Assembly (NCBI RefSeq): GCF_000703165.1
Contig: NZ_JNLQ01000001.1
Coordinates: 310,001-374,000, forward strand
DNA: 64,000 bases
Reading direction: 5' to 3'
DNA from: Butyrivibrio sp. AE3004
GTDB lineage: Bacteria; Bacillota; Clostridia; Lachnospirales; Lachnospiraceae
Shown here: piece by piece, positions 9,221 to 17,195 of the stretch
How positions within the stretch are numbered: the first letter of the stretch is position 1
Layout: the number at the start of each line of letters is the position of its first letter
Made by a program: the position numbers and the translations under genes
Notes under the pieces: generated by a model
Database searches by the model: none
The model's input: the letters and a program-made list of their open reading frames with translations, nothing else
Told to the model about the DNA's origin: nothing

Positions 9221-10630
9221 TTATGATAAACTTGCAATTGTCTTTCTTAAATCATCAGTTTTTCTTCTATCCGTTTCACTTGAATTATGGTTCTTTCCCG
9301 GTATTCTTTTCCACTCGCAGATCATGAAAATGCAAGAGATGATTACTGCTCCAAAATCTGCAATCACATAAGCCAATCTTATTCCGAAGAAGCCAAAAAT
9401 ACACTCAAAAAGGAAAAGCAACGGTGTAAGCAGCAATCCTTTTTGTAAAGCTGAAATAAACGTAGCTTTCATGGCTGAACCGGTAGCCTGCAGGAAATTT
9501 GTTCCGAGGAAAAAGAAACCAAGAAATGGGGAACTTATCATTAGTACTGTCAGGATACTCTCTGAAATTGCTGCAACTGCCGGGTCCTTCAAAAACAGTG
9601 CGATTATGCTGTTTCTAAGTACTACGACTAAAACCGTGGTAATGATGCCAACTGATGAAGTAAGGATCAATAGTATTTTCATCACTCCTGCAAGCTTTTT
9701 CCTGTTACCTGCACCATAATTATAGGAAAGCAACGGCTGCGCTCCCATGCAGATCCCCATGAGTATCATTACTATGATCATATTCACTCTCCCGGCTGCG
9801 GCATTCGCTGCTATAGAGTCCGAACCATATTTTGCCAAAAGCTGATTGGCAAAAGAATTTGATAATCCGGAGAGCAGTGTGCTGACTGCATTTGGAAGTC
9901 CAAGTGCCATAACTGAAAGAATGTATATCGGTTTTATAAATGCGTAATGTGGCTTCATGTTGAGAACTACTGCCTTCTTTTTCATGTACAATCCGTAATA
10001 AACTGTTGCTGCCACATTGCCGATTACTGTTGCTATAGCTGCACCTGTAACTCCCATTCCCAAAACAAGTATGAAGATGGGGTCAAGAATTATGTTAATG
10101 ATCGTTCCCATTAGGTTACCCAGCAATCCTTCTTTCATTGCACCTTCGGCTCTCATTACCTGCCCAAGCATATTGGTAAGAAGAAGGAAAGGTGCTCCCA
10201 TGGCAAGAATGATCATGTAATTTCTTGCATATCCTTCAATATCTGTAGTAGCTCCCAGGAAAATGAGAAGCGGTTTGCTAAAGGTTATTATCAGTGCTCC
10301 TGAAATAAATCCAAGAATAACCGCAGTCCACATACATAGTGATGAAACCATTTTTGCATGTTCAACATCCTTTGCTCCCAGATCCCTTGAAATAATTACC
10401 GTACCGCCACCTGAAATAAGCATGGCAACAGCCATAATGATATTGAATATTGGACTTACCACCGACACCGCAGCAACCTGCGCTGTGTCTCCTGTCTGAC
10501 CGACAAATATCATATCAGCCATGTTATAGATCAGCATGACCATTATGGCGATAAGAGCCGGAATAACCATCTTCAATACTGAAGCCCACAGATTATCACT
10601 CTCATAAACCTTCATCTGTTTATCTTTCAT
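9221..10630 (-). CDS. MATE family multidrug/cation exporter
   Basis: 469-aa, twelve-segment membrane antiporter of the MatE/NorM-DinF superfamily. The N-terminal half shows MVIPALIAIMVMLIYNMADMIFVGQ and the second half repeats the fold (LLSYNYGAGNRKK). It is divergent from a TetR-type gene, so the likely arrangement is repression by that regulator and relief by a toxic substrate. The substrate is unknown. The C-terminal tail is polar (NHNSSETDRRKTDD). Confidence 0.9.
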   Translation of the reverse strand: MKDKQMKVYESDNLWASVLKMVIPALIAIMVMLIYNMADMIFVGQTGDTAQVAAVSVVSPIFNIIMAVAMLISGGGTVIISRDLGAKDVEHAKMVSSLCMWTAVILGFISGALIITFSKPLLIFLGATTDIEGYARNYMIILAMGAPFLLLTNMLGQVMRAEGAMKEGLLGNLMGTIINIILDPIFILVLGMGVTGAAIATVIGNVAATVYYGLYMKKKAVVLNMKPHYAFIKPIYILSVMALGLPNAVSTLLSGLSNSFANQLLAKYGSDSIAANAAAGRVNMIIVMILMGICMGAQPLLSYNYGAGNRKKLAGVMKILLILTSSVGIITTVLVVVLRNSIIALFLKDPAVAAISESILTVLMISSPFLGFFFLGTNFLQATGSAMKATFISALQKGLLLTPLLFLFECIFGFFGIRLAYVIADFGAVIISCIFMICEWKRIPGKNHNSSETDRRKTDDLRKTIASLS

Positions 10631-10786
10631 TTCTCCCTCTTTCCCAATAATATACTATTGATATTTAATATACATTTGTTTATTATTTTGTTGTGTGATT
10701 GATTATAGAAAGAGTAAAACCTTATTTCAATCATCAATATATGTTCAAATGTTAGTTAGTAAACACATTAGGGAGAAGTGTTGATT

Positions 10787-11365
10787 ATGTCACAGAAAAT
10801 TAATAAAAAAGAAGACGGAAGAATACGATATACAAAAATGAGAATCAGAACTGCATTTCATGAGCTTATCCGTGAAATGGATTATGAAAAGATAACTGTT
10901 ACTGCTATTTGCAATCGCGCTGAAATCAACAGGGCAACCTTTTATAAATACTACCTGGATGTTCCGGATCTCATAGATAAACTCCAGGACGAAACAATAA
11001 ATGAGCTGGCAGAAAAACTGGAATTTACAACTAAAAACAACACAACTGAACAATTTCTTGTTGAGACCCTGGTCTTTTTAAGAAATAACAGCGATGGACA
11101 TGACAATCTTATCTCAGTTACCCCATCAGGTGCTTCCTCTTTTACAGACAAGATTTCAAGGCTGGTATATTGCAAGTTTTCAAATTTTATCAATCCTATG
11201 ATACCGGCAAAATCAAACATTGAAAAAGAAGTAATCTTTTCATACATCGCTGCAGGAAGCGCAGGCGTAATAGATTATTGGATCAAAAGCGGTTACAAAG
11301 AAAACGAGGAAGCAATTGCAAAGAAAATATCTTTGTTAGCTTCCTCAACACTTAAATGTCTGTAA
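10787..11365 (+). CDS. TetR family transcriptional regulator
   Basis: 192-aa regulator, divergent from the MATE exporter and probably its repressor. The N-terminal helix-turn-helix is clear (ITVTAICNRAEINRATFYKYY), preceded by RTAFHELIREM. The C-terminal ligand domain is of the short TetR_C type. The ATG at 10787 has GGGAG 11 bp upstream; the upstream GTG (10778) and TTG (10781) would overlap or crowd that site. The 156-bp intergenic region has A/T-rich imperfect inverted repeats but no operator I can define exactly. Confidence 0.88.
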   Translation: MSQKINKKEDGRIRYTKMRIRTAFHELIREMDYEKITVTAICNRAEINRATFYKYYLDVPDLIDKLQDETINELAEKLEFTTKNNTTEQFLVETLVFLRNNSDGHDNLISVTPSGASSFTDKISRLVYCKFSNFINPMIPAKSNIEKEVIFSYIAAGSAGVIDYWIKSGYKENEEAIAKKISLLASSTLKCL

Positions 11366-11471
11366 TCTGATATTCGATTGTTGTTTTCTGTTAATGAAAA
11401 GAAATCTAAAGGGCATAATATGTACGCTACCTAAAGCATAATCATTATATACAAAAATATGGATAAACAGG

Positions 11472-12455
11472 TCACTCTAAACCAAAATGTTCTTTCACAA
11501 ATTCCATATCCTGGACAAGTTCAAGGGTTCCCAGATATTTGCCGCCTTTGTCTCTTACTGCCATATATGTTACGAGCATTGTTCTTCCGCCCTTATTCAT
11601 CCATACAGGAACTTTATCACGGGTGCCATTTCTGAAATCATCAATTATTGACCTGACCATAATCTCAATCTTAGGTGGATGGCAGGAAAAGACTTCTCTG
11701 TCAATTGCCATTGATGGGCGCTTGAATACTTTGTGTCCCTCGTTAAAATATCTGTTTATGTTATCAGCATCAACAAAGCTGATCTCCATAGGGATAGTAT
11801 TGAGCATGGCTGTCAGCTGTTCTACTGTCATATGACCGCCTGCCATGACAATCTCATCCCTGGCTCCATCAACTCCCTCGCTGCTGTCATTTCTGTACTT
11901 CTCTCCATCTTCCCATATGCCCGGCTCTATATCCAGACATATATCATAGTCCTTGGAATCCTGATAAATCCCTTTCCAGTCATCCTCAGAGAACTGAACT
12001 GCGCACATAGGAAAAAGAATCTTGTTTTCTTTATAAATCATTTCACCGGCACGCTTAAGAACAACTGAAAGTCTTTCGTCAAAATCATTTTCAGAAGAAT
12101 CGGATTTAAGAAGTGAAGATATCTCATCTCTTATTTCATCATCTGTAGTCCACATGAGATCTGATGGTCCGGCGATTTCATATTTTTCCTTTAACAGTGG
12201 ATAGATAAGATCTCCCTTTTTTGCATAATGAATTACGATTTCTCTTATCTTCTCCAGATCTGTATTGCCATTTTTAGCATTCTCCAAAAGCCGGGAAAGA
12301 ACCTCGTTCTCCCTTGTAAGCGTCTCTAAAGGATGCCCTTTTATAGCAATAAGAGAAGCCGCTATCTCACCCTTCTTTTCATGCATCTCTTTCATCTGCT
12401 CAGGCGTCATCGTTGGAACAAATATTTTCTTTTCCTGATCCATACTCATAATCAT
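11472..12455 (-). CDS. DUF438 / PAS-domain protein with hemerythrin-like N-terminal region
   Basis: 327 aa. Residues ~15-80 are a DUF438 segment; a helical hemerythrin-like region follows (HYAKKGDLIYPLLKEKYE, EMIYKENKILFPMC). The C-terminal ~110 residues are a PAS domain (ISFVDADNINRYFNEGHKVFKRP, FSCHPPK, TMLVTYMAVRDKGGKYLGTLELVQDM). Such proteins occur with DUF1858 proteins in anaerobes and are thought to sense or handle redox or nitrosative stress; the ligand here is unknown. Start and upstream stop overlap as TAATG, so the three-gene minus-strand set looks translationally coupled. Confidence 0.85.
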   Translation of the reverse strand: MIMSMDQEKKIFVPTMTPEQMKEMHEKKGEIAASLIAIKGHPLETLTRENEVLSRLLENAKNGNTDLEKIREIVIHYAKKGDLIYPLLKEKYEIAGPSDLMWTTDDEIRDEISSLLKSDSSENDFDERLSVVLKRAGEMIYKENKILFPMCAVQFSEDDWKGIYQDSKDYDICLDIEPGIWEDGEKYRNDSSEGVDGARDEIVMAGGHMTVEQLTAMLNTIPMEISFVDADNINRYFNEGHKVFKRPSMAIDREVFSCHPPKIEIMVRSIIDDFRNGTRDKVPVWMNKGGRTMLVTYMAVRDKGGKYLGTLELVQDMEFVKEHFGLE

Positions 12456-13063
12456 TAACCTCTTCTAACAATCTTCCATGTGTCATCTGAGATGGTCTGC
12501 AATATATATCCGCTATTTTCCAGCATTCCTCTCATGATTTGTTCACGAAGCAAATAGTACATTCCTACTCCGCATTCAGTATCTTCCCAGTACTGACCAT
12601 GAATATCCCGGGACTGTGACCATATGATAAAATCATCTCCCTGTCCAATAACAGAATTTACCCTGTCGCAAGGCATCCCATTTACAAAAGTATCCTCAAA
12701 AAGCTTATAAACCCGGTCAGGTGATAATCCGCCGCTGACAGCTTTCTGATTACCGGCAATGTATGCTTCTTTAAGTATATCATCCCTGTGGTCTTCTTTT
12801 TCGGAAAGAAGAATATCTATCATCTGTGCATATCTTTTTTCTGCATCATTTATCCTTCCCTGGAGCCAGCCATGGATATTAGATTCATCAATAACACTTT
12901 CCAGTGCAGGAAGCTCCTTTTGCACATATTTATTTTCAAAGTCACAGGCATCAGATATCCAGCCATTAGCTATTGCTTTGTCTGCTATCTTTGCTGTAAT
13001 TTTTTCCTGAAATAAAATCTTGTCATACAACCAAAAATGTATTGGTCCCAAAAATGCACTCAT
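12455..13063 (-). CDS. Conserved protein of the DUF438/DUF1858 cassette, function unknown
   Basis: 202-aa soluble protein that I do not recognise by name. It is largely helical and acidic, with FWLYDKILFQEKITAKIAD near the start and WSQSRDIHGQYWEDTECGVGMYY in the C-terminal third. It has no membrane segment or signal peptide. A GGGAGG ribosome site precedes the ATG. It sits between the DUF1858 gene (11 bp upstream) and the DUF438/PAS gene (TAATG overlap), so it probably works with them. Confidence 0.7.
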   Translation of the reverse strand: MSAFLGPIHFWLYDKILFQEKITAKIADKAIANGWISDACDFENKYVQKELPALESVIDESNIHGWLQGRINDAEKRYAQMIDILLSEKEDHRDDILKEAYIAGNQKAVSGGLSPDRVYKLFEDTFVNGMPCDRVNSVIGQGDDFIIWSQSRDIHGQYWEDTECGVGMYYLLREQIMRGMLENSGYILQTISDDTWKIVRRG

Positions 13064-13074
13064 GCTGCCCTCCC

Positions 13075-13296
13075 TTAAGCTTTAACCGATACCATCTGAA
13101 TTCTGGCATTGACCTTCTCTACTACTTCGTCCGGATCAAGCTCATGCACAAGACATGCATCTTTCAGTGATTCCATCTGTGCAGACGGGCATCCAAGACA
13201 GTGCATCCCTGCTTCCATAAGAGCATCATAAGCAGCAGGGTACTCACTAATCACATTTCCAATCAGCATATCTTTTGTTACCTTTATATTTTCCAT
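13075..13296 (-). CDS. DUF1858 small redox-disulfide protein
   Basis: 73 aa, first gene of the cassette, with AAGGAGG 8 bp before the ATG. The sequence I-x-VTKDMLIGNVISEYPAA leading to MHCLGCPSAQMESL matches the DUF1858 / hybrid-cluster-protein-associated redox disulfide family. The two cysteines (C-x-x-C in HCLGCP) are the expected redox pair. The family often neighbours hybrid cluster protein or ScdA-type genes; no hcp gene is present here. Confidence 0.9.
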   Translation of the reverse strand: MENIKVTKDMLIGNVISEYPAAYDALMEAGMHCLGCPSAQMESLKDACLVHELDPDEVVEKVNARIQMVSVKA

Positions 13297-13367
13297 GGTA
13301 AATAACCTCCTTGTTTTGAATTACAACATTTTCATCAATCAGAATAATTCAAACAATGCTCTTATTC

Positions 13368-13383
13368 TGTTGCAATTGCAACA
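13368..13383. promoter_or_regulatory. 16-bp perfect palindrome, candidate Crp/Fnr-family operator
   Basis: TGTTGCAATTGCAACA is fully self-complementary and lies between the divergent DUF1858 and Crp/Fnr genes. The core GTTGC-N4-GCAAC has the 5-4-5 geometry expected for Crp/Fnr dimers. It lies 69 bp before the regulator's start and 72 bp before the cassette's start, so it could control both. Confidence 0.6.
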
Positions 13384-13451
13384 AAACTCATTTATTCTGT
13401 CTTTAGAAAGGGGCTATTTCTTGGAATATTTAACCAAGAGTATAAATTATT

Positions 13452-14111
13452 ATGAATAAAGAGATAGATTATCAGTGTATACCGTTATTTGAAAATATTT
13501 CACCCGAAGATTTGCAAAAACTATTGATGTGTATAGGCTCATTCAAAAAGGATTATCAGAAAGGTGAAAATATCATTTTAGAAAAGGATACTGTTCCTTA
13601 TATAGGAATCGTATTATATGGCAATGTCCATATCATAAAAGAGGACATCTGGGGAAACAGAACTCTTCTTGCGTACATAAAAGAAGGCGAATTATTTGGA
13701 GAGAACTTTGCTGTGACCAAGGTGCAGGAATCATCTGTTTCGTTCACTGCTGCTACCGATACCAAGGTTCTTTTCCTTGCAGCCAAAAGCATAATCCACA
13801 CATGTCCCAACTCATGCCACTTCCATGCACAAATATCAGAGAACATGTTCCATTTACTTGGCCTTAAAAGCATTTCTTTTATGAACAAACTTGAAATAAT
13901 GGGAAAAACTACCATAAGAGAAAAGATTCTTGCATATCTGTCCATGCTCTCACAGCAGCAAGAAAGCCGCTATGTAGAAACACCCCTGTCACGGACGGAA
14001 CTTGCGGATTATCTTTCGATAAACCGTAGCGCCATGGCAAGGGAGCTGTCAAATATGAAAGCCGATGGATTAATAGACTATGACAGAAATACATTTATTA
14101 TAAAAGACTAA
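13452..14111 (+). CDS. Crp/Fnr family transcriptional regulator
   Basis: 219 aa. The cyclic-nucleotide-binding-type beta-roll occupies residues ~10-130 (GIVLYGNVHIIKEDIWGNRTLLAYIKEGELFGE), followed by the dimer helix and a Crp-type winged helix at the C-terminus (PLSRTELADYLSINRSAMARELSNMKADGLI). It lacks an N-terminal FNR-type cysteine cluster, though HTCPNSCHFH sits near residue 116. It is divergent from the DUF1858/DUF438 cassette and is probably its redox/NO-type regulator, by context and by resemblance to HcpR-like proteins. Its stop overlaps the convergent MATE gene. Confidence 0.9.
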   Translation: MNKEIDYQCIPLFENISPEDLQKLLMCIGSFKKDYQKGENIILEKDTVPYIGIVLYGNVHIIKEDIWGNRTLLAYIKEGELFGENFAVTKVQESSVSFTAATDTKVLFLAAKSIIHTCPNSCHFHAQISENMFHLLGLKSISFMNKLEIMGKTTIREKILAYLSMLSQQQESRYVETPLSRTELADYLSINRSAMARELSNMKADGLIDYDRNTFIIKD

Positions 14112-15466
14112 GAGCACGCTATAATCTTTTTCACAACAACAAGCATAGTCAGGAAGCAAGCCAGACCACCTACCACATTACTGATAGGTTCGGCGGCAAA
14201 CACACCATTTGTACCCATATTAAACAGATATGGAAGCATATAGGTAAGCGGTACCACAATCACAACTTTTCTAAACAGTGAGAAGAAAATTGCATGCCAT
14301 TTCTTTCCCAAAGATTTAAAAACAATCTGTCCTGTATACTGAAACACCATGAAAACAAAGGTTGAGAAATACAGGTTAAAGGCCGGCACCGCGTCCTTAA
14401 GAATTGTTTTGTCATCTGTAAAAATTCCAATGATCGTCTCCGGTGCAAATCTTATAACCAGCCAAACACAAATTGTATAGGCCATTTCCAATGTAAACAT
14501 TATTATGATTGACTTCTTTATCTTGTCGAATTTTCGGGCTCCGTAGTTATAGCTGATGATTGGCGAAGTTCCTTCGGAAATAGCAATAATTGGGGTCTCC
14601 ATCATCTGACGTGCGGAATTCACTATGGTCATGACTGCCACATAGACATCTCCACCTACATGAGATAGCACGCTATTACAGGAAATCTGAACCACCGCAT
14701 TAGTAAAATAGGTCATGAAGCCTGCGGTACCCAGGGTAATGATTTTGATTGCCCTGTTTTTAGACTTCTTCATTTCCTTTAATCTCATGATTTTAAGTCT
14801 GAACTCACATCTGTTACCAAATAGGAATTTCACAACATATGCTGCAGACAAGGCCTGAGAAATAATAGTGGCTGCTGCAGCACCTTCCACTCCCATATGA
14901 AGAAAGAAAATGAAAATCGGGTCTAAAATAATATTAGCTGCTGCTCCCACAATTACTGTGGTCATTCCGATAGTGGAAAACCCCTGCGCGGTGATAAATG
15001 GATTCATTCCCGTGGCCACCATGGAAAAAACAGTACCAAGCAGATATATTCGCAAATAAGGCAGAGCATAAACCATGGCATCGACTGATGTGCCAAATAC
15101 GGAAAGTACCGGTCTGCCAAAAAGCTCTCCGAATAATGTAAGAGCCACTGCAGTTACAAGGATTAAAAAGAAGGACGTATTCTGAATTCCTTTAGCCTCT
15201 TCCTTATCACCACGCCCTCTTGCTATGGAAAAAAGAGGTGCCCCGCCACTTCCATACATATTCGTAAATGCTGTGATCAAAATCACGATTGGGAAACAAA
15301 GACCTACGGCTCCCAAGGCAGCCGTACCCACTTTGGGGATTCGTGCTATATAAATTCTATCCACAATGTTGTAAAGCAGATTCAATATCTGCGCCACCAA
15401 CATCGGAAGTGCTGTCCTAAAAATATTTGTTAATGTTCTTCCATTCTCAAAATCTATCTGTTTCAT
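14108..15466 (-). CDS. MATE family exporter (second copy)
   Basis: 452-aa membrane antiporter of the MATE superfamily. It starts MKQIDFENGRTLTNIFRTALPMLVAQILNLLYNIVDRIYIARIP and has the internal repeat landmark ISYNYGARKFDK. It is clearly different in sequence from the MATE protein at 9221-10630, so this is not a recent duplication. It is divergent from a LysR-type gene that probably controls it. The substrate is unknown. Confidence 0.9.
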   Translation of the reverse strand: MKQIDFENGRTLTNIFRTALPMLVAQILNLLYNIVDRIYIARIPKVGTAALGAVGLCFPIVILITAFTNMYGSGGAPLFSIARGRGDKEEAKGIQNTSFFLILVTAVALTLFGELFGRPVLSVFGTSVDAMVYALPYLRIYLLGTVFSMVATGMNPFITAQGFSTIGMTTVIVGAAANIILDPIFIFFLHMGVEGAAAATIISQALSAAYVVKFLFGNRCEFRLKIMRLKEMKKSKNRAIKIITLGTAGFMTYFTNAVVQISCNSVLSHVGGDVYVAVMTIVNSARQMMETPIIAISEGTSPIISYNYGARKFDKIKKSIIIMFTLEMAYTICVWLVIRFAPETIIGIFTDDKTILKDAVPAFNLYFSTFVFMVFQYTGQIVFKSLGKKWHAIFFSLFRKVVIVVPLTYMLPYLFNMGTNGVFAAEPISNVVGGLACFLTMLVVVKKIIACS

Positions 15467-15533
15467 TATTTTTACTGCTTTCTGTTACTCCTCGTATTTG
15501 AAAAAATGACTATGACTAGTTTATACTGTTAGC

Positions 15534-15575
15534 AGCTATATGCATAATATCAATAATATCATGTAGCTATATGCA
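15534..15575. repeat. 11-bp direct repeat between MATE and LysR genes
   Basis: AGCTATATGCA occurs at 15534-15544 and 15565-15575, 31 bp start to start, almost exactly three helical turns. It lies in the shared promoter region, so it is a candidate LysR-type recognition/activation site pair. Confidence 0.4.
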
Positions 15576-15602
15576 AAATATATATCAGTATTTGGAGGCA
15601 CT

Positions 15603-16469
15603 ATGGATTTAAAGCAGATGGAATACTTTAAGACAATTGTAGATCAGGGAAGTATTAATCAGGCTGCAAAGATTTTACACATGAGCCAGCCACCCCTTTC
15701 TATGTCTATAAAAAAACTGGAAGATGAACTTGGTGCGTTGCTACTGATTCGTGGTAACAAGCACATTTCCCTGACTGAAGCAGGAAAGATTTTTTATCAG
15801 CGCAGCTGCAGCATCCTTGAACTTGCAGATTCCACTGCATCCGAGGTTTCAAAGGCCGGTTCACAAAGAACCTTTGCCTTAGGGCTGACTCCATCCACCA
15901 TCCCTGTAGTGTCTGATATGTTGGCCCGGTTTTCCAATACATTTCCCGAAGTAAAATATCGCATATACGATGGTTCTACTTTGGAGCTATCCCATCTGCT
16001 TGATACGGATGCTTTAGATGCTGCATTTCTTCGTACACCTTTTGCCACCGGTGCCCTAAAATCCATCCCCATAAGAAAAGAGCCCATGGTAGCTGCAATA
16101 CCAAAGGCTCTGTTAACAAGCTCTATTAAATTAAAAAGCAGAGACTACATTACTTTAGAGGAATTGTCCACCTTCCCAATTTCCATTTACCGCCGCTACC
16201 AGCAGCTTTTGGAAGATACCATGAGTGCAGAGGGATTTACTTTAAATATTTTCAGTCTATGCGATGACACTCGTACCTCTCTTCTTTGGGTCAGAAATAA
16301 AAAGGCAGTAGCAGTGTATCCCCTTTCGTTAAAGGACGATTCCGGAGAAGATTTCATAATTCTTCCAATAAAATGCAAATCATTAGAAACTTCTATACTG
16401 TTTGTTTACCCATCAGAAAATGGTAAAACAAGTGAACTTGTCAGAGATTTCCTGCCTTTTATTTCCTGA
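15603..16469 (+). CDS. LysR family transcriptional regulator
   Basis: 288 aa. The N-terminal winged helix is standard (MDLKQMEYFKTIVDQGSINQAAKILHMSQPPLSMSIKKLEDELG). The periplasmic-binding-protein-like effector domain starts near residue 88 (FALGLTPSTIPVVSDMLARF). TTGGAGG precedes the ATG at good spacing. Divergent orientation points to control of the MATE exporter. It ends 9 bp from the convergent fructokinase remnant. Confidence 0.92.
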   Translation: MDLKQMEYFKTIVDQGSINQAAKILHMSQPPLSMSIKKLEDELGALLLIRGNKHISLTEAGKIFYQRSCSILELADSTASEVSKAGSQRTFALGLTPSTIPVVSDMLARFSNTFPEVKYRIYDGSTLELSHLLDTDALDAAFLRTPFATGALKSIPIRKEPMVAAIPKALLTSSIKLKSRDYITLEELSTFPISIYRRYQQLLEDTMSAEGFTLNIFSLCDDTRTSLLWVRNKKAVAVYPLSLKDDSGEDFIILPIKCKSLETSILFVYPSENGKTSELVRDFLPFIS

Positions 16470-16478
16470 TCGGTAGCA

Positions 16479-16762
16479 CTATTTATACCGCCCGCGTATC
16501 AATGTCATTATCATATCCGCACCGGGATTTCTATAAAAAGCGAAATCTCTGTCACCGTTTGGAAGCTTGTTAACAAAGGCTCATCTCCCACTTTACCGAT
16601 GAATGCAGTTTTATTTCCCAGATTTTTAAGCATTGAAAGGACGTTACACGGTGCACCGCCGGGATTTGCTTCAAATGTCGGATTTCGCCGGTCACTTATT
16701 CCATTATCCGTAAAATCTATCAGAAGTTCTCCAAGTGCGACAACATCATATCTTTGCATCAT
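16479..16762 (-). pseudogene. Fructokinase (PfkB/ScrK type) remnant with internal deletion and frameshift
   Basis: Residues 1-61 read as a normal fructokinase N-terminus (VVALGELLIDFTDNG, NPGGAPCNVLSML, AFIGKVGDE). At about 16580 the frame changes, and the next frame continues AFVNKLPNGDRDF then AFYRNPGADMIMT, which in intact fructokinases lies ~40 residues further on. So an internal out-of-frame deletion is visible, and the reading stops at 16479-16481; the C-terminal two thirds of the ~320-aa enzyme is missing. It keeps a good ribosome site and overlaps the upstream GH32 remnant by 17 bp, as in working scrB-scrK operons. Confidence 0.85.
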
Positions 16763-17190
16763 TTTTCCTCAACTCATGCATGATAACATCCATAGCAAGC
16801 TCTCCATTTGTCTTAAAGCTTATTCCATCAGCCTTTATATCAGTGAAAACACCCATGGACATGACCTGCTCTCCGTCATTTATAAAAAGCTCCATGCTGT
16901 ATCTGTCAAGCAAAGTGATAAATACCGATATCACACTAAATAACACTGAATAAAGAACTGCATTACCAAATCCTGTCCATATCTGCGGATTTGTCATTAC
17001 TCTCTCATAAGCTGTCAGCGTCCATTTGCTGATATCAAAGACTATTCCTTTGTTCTGCAAGGTAATGGGATCCATAAAAAATGCAATAATGATATAAACA
17101 ACCGGTCCGATTATTGCGAGCACAAACAATGCAAAACAGAGTAGGGCACTGTATTCTACGATATTTTTGCTATTATCAAAGCCTTTTCGT
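16746..17190 (-). pseudogene. Chimeric remnant: sugar ABC permease head fused to GH32 beta-fructosidase tail
   Basis: From about 17190 to 16908 the frame encodes the first membrane segment and following region of a MalG/MsmG-type sugar ABC permease (KNIVEYSALLCFALFVLAIIGP, SKWTLTAYERVMTNPQIW, FGNAVLYSVLFSVISVFITLL). At ~16907 it switches in frame to DRYSMELFINDGEQVMSM and KADGISF, the C-terminal beta-sandwich end of sucrose-6-phosphate hydrolase/levanase (GH32). The permease C-terminus and nearly all of the GH32 enzyme are gone. The permease has lost its own start; the frame opens right after the TGA of the LysM gene. Confidence 0.85.
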
Positions 17191-17195
17191 TATTA

